From assembly GCF_011397635.1 (NCBI RefSeq), contig NC_064753.1:26560322-26624321 (forward strand): a DNA stretch of 64,000 nt, written 5' to 3'. Both the position numbers and the translations under genes were made by a program. Below are positions 60,301-64,000 of this stretch, one piece after another; position 1 is the first letter of the stretch; each line of letters begins with the position of its first letter. Below the pieces are notes generated by a model. That model did not search any database. It saw nothing but the letters and a program-made list of their open reading frames with translations, and had not been told where the DNA came from. The stretch is from Epinephelus fuscoguttatus (lineage: Eukaryota; Chordata; Actinopteri; Perciformes; Serranidae).

Positions 60301-62891
60301 TCACTGCATCATCAGCCCTCCTCCGCCTGCCCTCATTCCCATGGGAACCCCCAGCTTACACCTCAGCCCCCTCCACAAGGCGATTATGTCATTCCCCACA
60401 CTGTCACCTTTCATCCGCCACTGCCATCCCACCCTTCAGGCCACGCCGTGCCCCCTGCCCCTCCTCCACCTCTGTCTACCCACCATCTTTCTAGTTCAAG
60501 TGCCCCGCTGGCCCAGCACCTGCCTACAGACCACCAGGCCCTGCCACACCATATGCCGCCGCTGGGGGCCTCGGTGCAGAGGATCCATCAACATGAGATG
60601 CTGCAGAGGATGGAGGTTCAGAGGCGCAGGATGATGCAGCACCCGACGTGAGTACTGTCATTGCCCACATTCTGAGTGTTCATATTCGTGTAAAAGATAA
60701 AACTCCAGCTGTAAACCTGTATTTTCCTTTCTTTGCAGACGAGCACATGAGCGTCCGCCTCCACACCCTCACAGAATGCACCCCAACTACGGCCATGGTC
60801 ACCACATCCATGTGCCACAAACTATGTCTTCCCACCCTCGCCAGCCTGAGCAGAGAACAGCATGGTCAGTATCAGAGGCTATAAGGTTTGTCTGATGGCT
60901 GGTTTCAGTTTCATATCAGCTAATCAAACATTACACATTTTAAATATGCCTCTATGATCCCTTGGTGTTATCTTCAGACAGACTACAGAAAGTTTTGATG
61001 AAATGACAACTGATCTCTTATTATGTGTTTGTCATCAGGGAGCTTGGCATCGAGGCTGGAGTGACTGTGGCACCGTACCCTTCAGGGCACCTGCACTCCC
61101 ACCTGCCCCACTACCACCCTCCCCCCAGACTGCACCACTTCCCCATCCCCTTCATGGTGAGAGAAACCCTCAGCACACATGCATACATTAGCATAAATGA
61201 GAAAGAATCACTTTTATATGAAGTCTGGCTTAGATTAATGGTGCTGGCCCCTTATTTATAACATCAGTTATTTCAAGGATGGTTTGGTGAACCACATGAA
61301 TAATGCATTAGCAATTAATAGTAGCTCATCGGGCATTTCAAGTGCACACTCAACAAATCCACAAGCCTCAAGACAGATCCTGCGGAAATGTAGTCGACAG
61401 TTTCCTGATGTTATTGCTTCTTTTCTTTTTTTACTTGGTCACCCTCAAACATTTGAACATTAGTTGTCTTCTACAATCAGTTCTCCTCTGTAGCATTGAT
61501 GTGAGTGCACATAAAGTCAGGCTGCTGTTTTACAAATGCTTAGAGCACATCCACAGTTCATCACAGCGTGTATGCTCAGAATTAGGGGGTAGAGAAGTAG
61601 AACCAGTGGTTAGGCAAGTGAATTTTGATGAAGAGTCTTGGCAGAGTTCATTAGTTCTAATCTGTATACATCTAGGACCTTCATCATTACATATTTGCCA
61701 TGTGAACACATTTAGAGGCCCCTCTAATTTGTTTTGAAATAAATTATCTTGTTAAAGCTCAACTTTAATTTTAGAACTGCCATTATCACTTAGAGCTTAC
61801 ATCAGGTGTAGTTTAACTGAGAGCGTCCATGATTGATATTTCTATAATAACAATGAATCAAGTGATAATGCGAAAGGGGTCGTTTGTTATGATGGACCTA
61901 CAAAGAGTTAGCATTCAAATCTGCAGCTCCTCTCACCTTTACATAGCTTTATAGTGAGGTTTTTTAGCTGTCCGTCTCACAAGTTAACTGTTTCAGCTCA
62001 CGTTCCGTGCTTTTATAGTGTTGTTAGAAATATCAAGTTACCAATACGTGTCGATTTTGAACATTTGAAATGGTTTTGATACTCATTTTTCACAATATTG
62101 ATACACCAGTACGAGCTGTGGTTTCTCGCTCTCTCTTATTGTTAACATTTACGACAGTCATCCTGCTGTTTTCAAACCCAAGCTTCAAACAGAAGCAGAG
62201 TTCGTTTTACTAGCCAGGTGTGGGTACACATTTTGACAAATAAATGCACATGACAAAACTACACTGCAGACAGACGCAGAGCTAGCTGGTGAACATAGTA
62301 GAGCATTTACCAGCTGAAGAGACAGATATTTCCCTTAGAGGAGTCTCAAGGTATTACCCTTAGAGTAAATTCATCAGGTGGCCACAAACACAACGCCAAA
62401 TAATTGCTTAAGTTGCCCCATAACTGCTGGATGTGTAAATAAGCAACTGTTTGCTAACAGTAGCTATATCAACTTAAAGTTATGAACCCAAGCAGACTTT
62501 TTTTATTGCAGGTTTAATATTATTCTCTGAGAAAATGCCAGTTACTGAAATACATGTACAAATACAGTAACATGGCATGGCTTAAAGTCAAATGACTCAG
62601 CCCCTAATAGCATGTATTATATTGAACACTCACCAGTAGCTTAAGACCCTGTCAAATAAAATAGGTCTGTGGAATTATGAAATGAAAAAAGGGTTAAGAA
62701 GCCCTTTGATCCAGAAGGATTAAGTGCATTCGTTATGAGACAGACATGCTGAAATGTTTTCCCAAAGTTAAACGAAATGTGTTGTGCATGTGTTTTCTTT
62801 TGTCCCACAGCACACTGGCATATCTGAAGTGACCTACCCGCACATTCGGTACATCTCATCTAGAATGACTGGCTTTGGAAGAACCTATGAG
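37843..62891 (+). CDS. rnf111: RNF111 / Arkadia E3 ubiquitin ligase, 5' ten coding exons (RING end outside window)
   Basis: SUMO-targeted E3 ligase that promotes TGF-beta/Nodal signalling by degrading SKI, SnoN and SMAD7 in the nucleus. Coding exons: 37843-38713, 43616-43748, 53839-53993, 56205-56399, 56632-57020, 57543-57795, 60284-60647, 60739-60864, 61039-61156 and 62811-62891. All phases agree, giving 895 residues of an expected ~990. Visible in order: a basic KRFVKT and [18 protein letters not shown] block, SUMO-interacting motifs VVVIE (43633), VEIVTV (43717) and VVDLTV (53966), a Ser-rich segment, a His-rich segment, a Pro/Gln/His-rich region and the conserved [17 protein letters not shown]. 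The C-terminal NRG box and RING-H2 finger lie beyond 64000. Start codon in the context GCCACCATGA, with an in-frame stop upstream. Confidence 0.95.
39861..40390. mobile_element. Non-autonomous Tc1/mariner-like remnant
   Basis: The left end tacaccaatcagccacaaca, then ttaaaaccactgataggtga, pairs with the reverse complement of the right end (cacctgtcagtggttttaatgta, positions 40368-40390). Both ends also share attgatcat inside. I know these ends from a very common teleost element related to Tc1. No transposase frame survives. Confidence 0.65.
42217..42794. repeat. Dispersed repeat, copy B, interrupted by a SINE
   Basis: Shares ordered blocks with 5166-5701, including ccagatctagaa, gcttgcagccaatcactgca, gtgtggtgaagttga and acccagccct. 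The SINE at 42497-42695 sits inside it. Confidence 0.72.
42497..42695 (+). mobile_element. tRNA-derived SINE with perfect 14-bp target duplication
   Basis: A perfect pol III B box GGTTCGAATCC is at 42570-42580 with an A-box-like taacgtagtgg upstream. The tail is gtcaataaaggcaaaaagcc. It is flanked by gaaaaaaagtatca at 42483-42496 and 42696-42709. Confidence 0.88.
43616..43748 (+). CDS. rnf111: rnf111 exon with SUMO-interacting motifs 1 and 2
   Basis: [20 protein letters not shown], then [20 protein letters not shown]. The hydrophobic cores VVVIE and VEIVTV with flanking acids are the first two SIMs of Arkadia. Confidence 0.96.
44932..45125 (+). mobile_element. tRNA-derived SINE, diverged copy
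   Basis: gtggctaagtgggtagagca (A-box region), ggccctttgctgcatgcc and gaaggcaaaaatgccccc are shared with the copies at 42497 and 48457. The B box is decayed. No target duplication found. Confidence 0.75.
45885..46350. mobile_element. MITE cluster
   Basis: Starts ggccaatttccaccag and repeats related wording (gtgtttccaccagctgcg), a pattern of teleost MITEs. Its right end, ccgtcagcttggtgtgtcgg then ggcc, is related to the MITE end at 8345-8368. Probably two elements, one nested or truncated. Confidence 0.5.
48422..49350 (+). repeat. Dispersed repeat, younger copy, with SINE and GT microsatellite
   Basis: Same family and orientation as 10810-11345. It carries a SINE near its left end and a (GT)n tract at 49221-49253, and ends ggaggcatacaaccatgagg. 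Confidence 0.7.
48457..48648 (-). mobile_element. tRNA-derived SINE with perfect 16-bp target duplication
   Basis: On the minus strand it reads ggcttagtggtagagtagac (A-box region), gggttcgagtcc (B box, complement at 48572-48583) and tttgctgcatgtcatcc, with tail aaaggcaaaaatgccc. It is flanked by gaggcattgtgttttc at 48441-48456 and 48649-48664. Confidence 0.9.
51724..52191 (+). other. Long open frame, not considered a gene
   Basis: 155 codons open inside the rnf111 intron with a charged C-terminal part ([15 protein letters not shown]). No family recognised and no splice or promoter context. Most likely chance. Confidence 0.2.
52488..52607 (+). mobile_element. Truncated SINE copy with imperfect target duplication
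   Basis: Keeps the SINE tail gtcattaaaggcaaaaagcc and a shortened head with ccatgtacaaaggcagc. The flanks aaatccatcttgtcgg (52472-52487) and aaatctattttgtcagg (52608-52624) differ at three positions. Confidence 0.65.
53839..53993 (+). CDS. rnf111: rnf111 exon with SUMO-interacting motif 3
   Basis: Ends [20 protein letters not shown] then VDEDG, almost identical to mammals; VVDLTV is the third SIM. The 5' part ([20 protein letters not shown]) is less conserved. Confidence 0.95.
54742..54970. mobile_element. Short MITE-like repeat
   Basis: The left end agagcactcggagagcgtag then acctccgccaag and the right end cttggtggaggttattaatg then tgct are imperfect inverted repeats. The wording is a familiar dispersed element in aquatic animals. 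Confidence 0.6.
55632..55940. mobile_element. MITE-like repeat with inverted ends
   Basis: The left end gggcttccatccacctcaat then ttgca resembles the reverse complement of the right end tgcactttatttggatggaa then atccaa. About 310 bp with no coding capacity. Confidence 0.55.
56205..56399 (+). CDS. rnf111: rnf111 Ser/Thr-rich exon
   Basis: [16 protein letters not shown], a run of seven Ser, and [24 protein letters not shown] matches the mammalian sequence after SIM3. Confidence 0.9.
56632..57020 (+). CDS. rnf111: rnf111 His-rich exon
   Basis: [18 protein letters not shown] is strongly conserved. It is followed by a His-rich stretch ([19 protein letters not shown]), [16 protein letters not shown] and a Ser/Asn run. 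Ends in phase 0 at gtatgg. Confidence 0.94.
57302..57335. repeat. (TATC)n microsatellite
   Basis: About eight TATC units in an rnf111 intron (57021-57542) that holds nothing else I recognise. Confidence 0.95.
57543..57795 (+). CDS. rnf111: rnf111 exon LPVDLSNS to CRHYMHPS
   Basis: [55 protein letters not shown]. The matching human blocks are [16 protein letters not shown] and [10 protein letters not shown]. Confidence 0.95.
57796..60283 (+). other. rnf111: rnf111 intron
   Basis: A probable dispersed fish repeat at about 58700-59110 (starts aaagggatggtttgga), a (TTTA)n tract near 59189-59210, and the microsatellites at 59847-59940. No exon. Confidence 0.6.
59847..59940. repeat. Compound (CA)n and (TA)n microsatellite
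   Basis: CA units to about 59890 followed by TA units with small interruptions. Confidence 0.95.
60284..60647 (+). CDS. rnf111: rnf111 Pro/His-rich exon
   Basis: [40 protein letters not shown], and the end [16 protein letters not shown]. The last block is nearly invariant in Arkadia. Confidence 0.95.
60739..60864 (+). CDS. rnf111: rnf111 exon [20 protein letters not shown]
   Basis: The 20 residues named in the call, then [20 protein letters not shown], near-identical to mammals. Leaves two bases (TG) that become Trp with the next exon. Confidence 0.96.
61039..61156 (+). CDS. rnf111: rnf111 exon [20 protein letters not shown]
   Basis: Continues [19 protein letters not shown] and ends in phase 0 at gtgaga. 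Corresponds to the mammalian [10 protein letters not shown] and APPRLHH segment. Confidence 0.95.
61157..62810 (+). other. rnf111: rnf111 intron
   Basis: No exon. A possible decayed relative of the gggctgggtat repeat family lies near 62030-62110. Confidence 0.55.
62811..62891 (+). CDS. rnf111: rnf111 exon [19 protein letters not shown], last in window
   Basis: 27 codons, phase 0 at both ends: [20 protein letters not shown] then [16 protein letters not shown] is shared with mammalian Arkadia; what follows differs from the human sequence I remember. Acceptor tgtcccacag, donor gag|gtgagg. Confidence 0.92.
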
Positions 62892-64000
62892 GTGAGGACT
62901 GTTTTTGTTTTACAGCTATGCTAGATTTGTTTTTTCATCAGTCCCAGTACAACTCTGGCAATTAAAAGCATAAATGTATTACTGTTTCATTCATCACTAC
63001 CATCATCAATATTAAAGTTATAATTGCTTAACTCATCAATGCATGACTGATCACTATTTTCATACTGTTTTAATGAGGGCGCATTATAATAGTTTACACA
63101 CTGGAGTTAATTTGTATTCAGAATACACAAATACACAGCGCGTAGCTGTCACAGGGAAAGCAGGATGTAATAATGTAGTGGAGAAGAGTACACAAAGAAA
63201 AAATTTAATGTCTTCACAAAACAACAATCTTGACTCAAGGTCCACCTACTAGCTTTTTTCCAGAGTGTCGTCAGTGGATGGAGGTTGCTCAGTTTAATGT
63301 GTTGTTTCGCTCGAGGCGGGTGTTTCTCAGATGGCAGAGCAGATCGGCCATTGATCATAATGTTGGCAGTTTGATATCCATGTTGAATGTTTTCTTGAGC
63401 AAGACACTGAACTCCAAACTTTGTTTTAGCTGCGACCAGGACTGTATTTAAAAAATCCCGACGGTATGATTTCCAGTGCTGTAAAAAATACAGGTGCTCC
63501 TCTCTATATTAAACTGATACAGAGATGCTGTATTGAGCTGTTGTAGTACACAGCATCCCCCACCAGAGGCCAGTCTCTACTGGTGGAACAGGCAGCTTAG
63601 CTAAGGAAGAGGGCAACGGTGAGTGTTAGGGATAACATTACAGGACTAGTGAAAAAGAAAAATACATCTGCCCCTGTTTGGGAGTATTTTGGATTTAGTC
63701 CTGATGATGAAGATGAGCGAGCCAACACAGACAAAGCTGTGTGCACTATTTAGCCACATGACTTTATTCAGCTGTAAGTCCTCCACCACCATCCGCACAT
63801 GATCTCCGTTCAGCCCACTGATGTGTCTGTATCCACCACAGCAACAGGTACCTCCAAGTAGGTCCTCGAGCAAGGATCTGTGGAAGAGGGGTGCATATTT
63901 CCTGTCTATTGATTATTCTATGGGCCATAACTATTTAAACCTTGCGAGAATTGACTAAGTAGACTATGTTTAATATTAGAAGTACAGCATTATAGGTTAT
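62892..64000 (+). other. rnf111: rnf111 intron running out of the window
   Basis: I looked for the NRG box and RING-H2 exons (Cys/His pattern) and found none, so the next exon lies beyond 64000. Confidence 0.65.

Overview
This is nuclear DNA from a ray-finned fish, most likely a percomorph-type teleost. Coding sequence is split into short exons with GT-AG borders, and introns and spacers carry microsatellites and repeats typical of teleosts. I identified the genes by reading exon translations and checking splice phase by hand; no database search was possible.

Three protein-coding genes are present in the order and orientation I know from human chromosome 15q21-22. (1) mindy2, + strand, 3' half only: six coding exons from 1323 to 13130, then a 3' UTR of about 3 kb. 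It encodes the C-terminal half of a K48-specific deubiquitinase and ends in a CaaX prenylation box. (2) sltm, - strand, complete: start codon at 30525 and stop at 20654. Twenty coding exons join in phase into a 1,025-residue SAFB-like nuclear protein with a SAP domain, an acidic region, an RRM and an Arg/Glu-rich coiled coil. (3) rnf111 (Arkadia), + strand, 5' part: untranslated exon(s) near 33.2-33.8 kb, a first coding exon starting at 37843 and nine more coding exons to 62891. About 895 residues are in the window; the RING finger exons lie beyond 64000.

Layout: 1-16.1 kb mindy2; 16.1-20 kb tail-to-tail spacer with a large fold-back repeat; 20-30.5 kb sltm; 30.5-33.2 kb head-to-head spacer holding both promoters; 33.2-64 kb rnf111, whose introns of roughly 4, 5 and 10 kb collect most of the mobile elements.

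Mobile DNA includes a Penelope-like retroelement remnant between inverted arms of about 400 bp, four copies of one tRNA-derived SINE family (two with perfect target-site duplications), a Tc1/mariner-like remnant with inverted ends, several MITEs, and repeats nested inside other repeats. All three gene products touch ubiquitin, SUMO or nuclear regulation, but the linkage is conserved synteny and not an operon. I see no undescribed biological system. The best leads are lineage-specific coding repeats, tandem splice acceptors, upstream ORFs, a possible alternative rnf111 exon and the nested fold-back elements.
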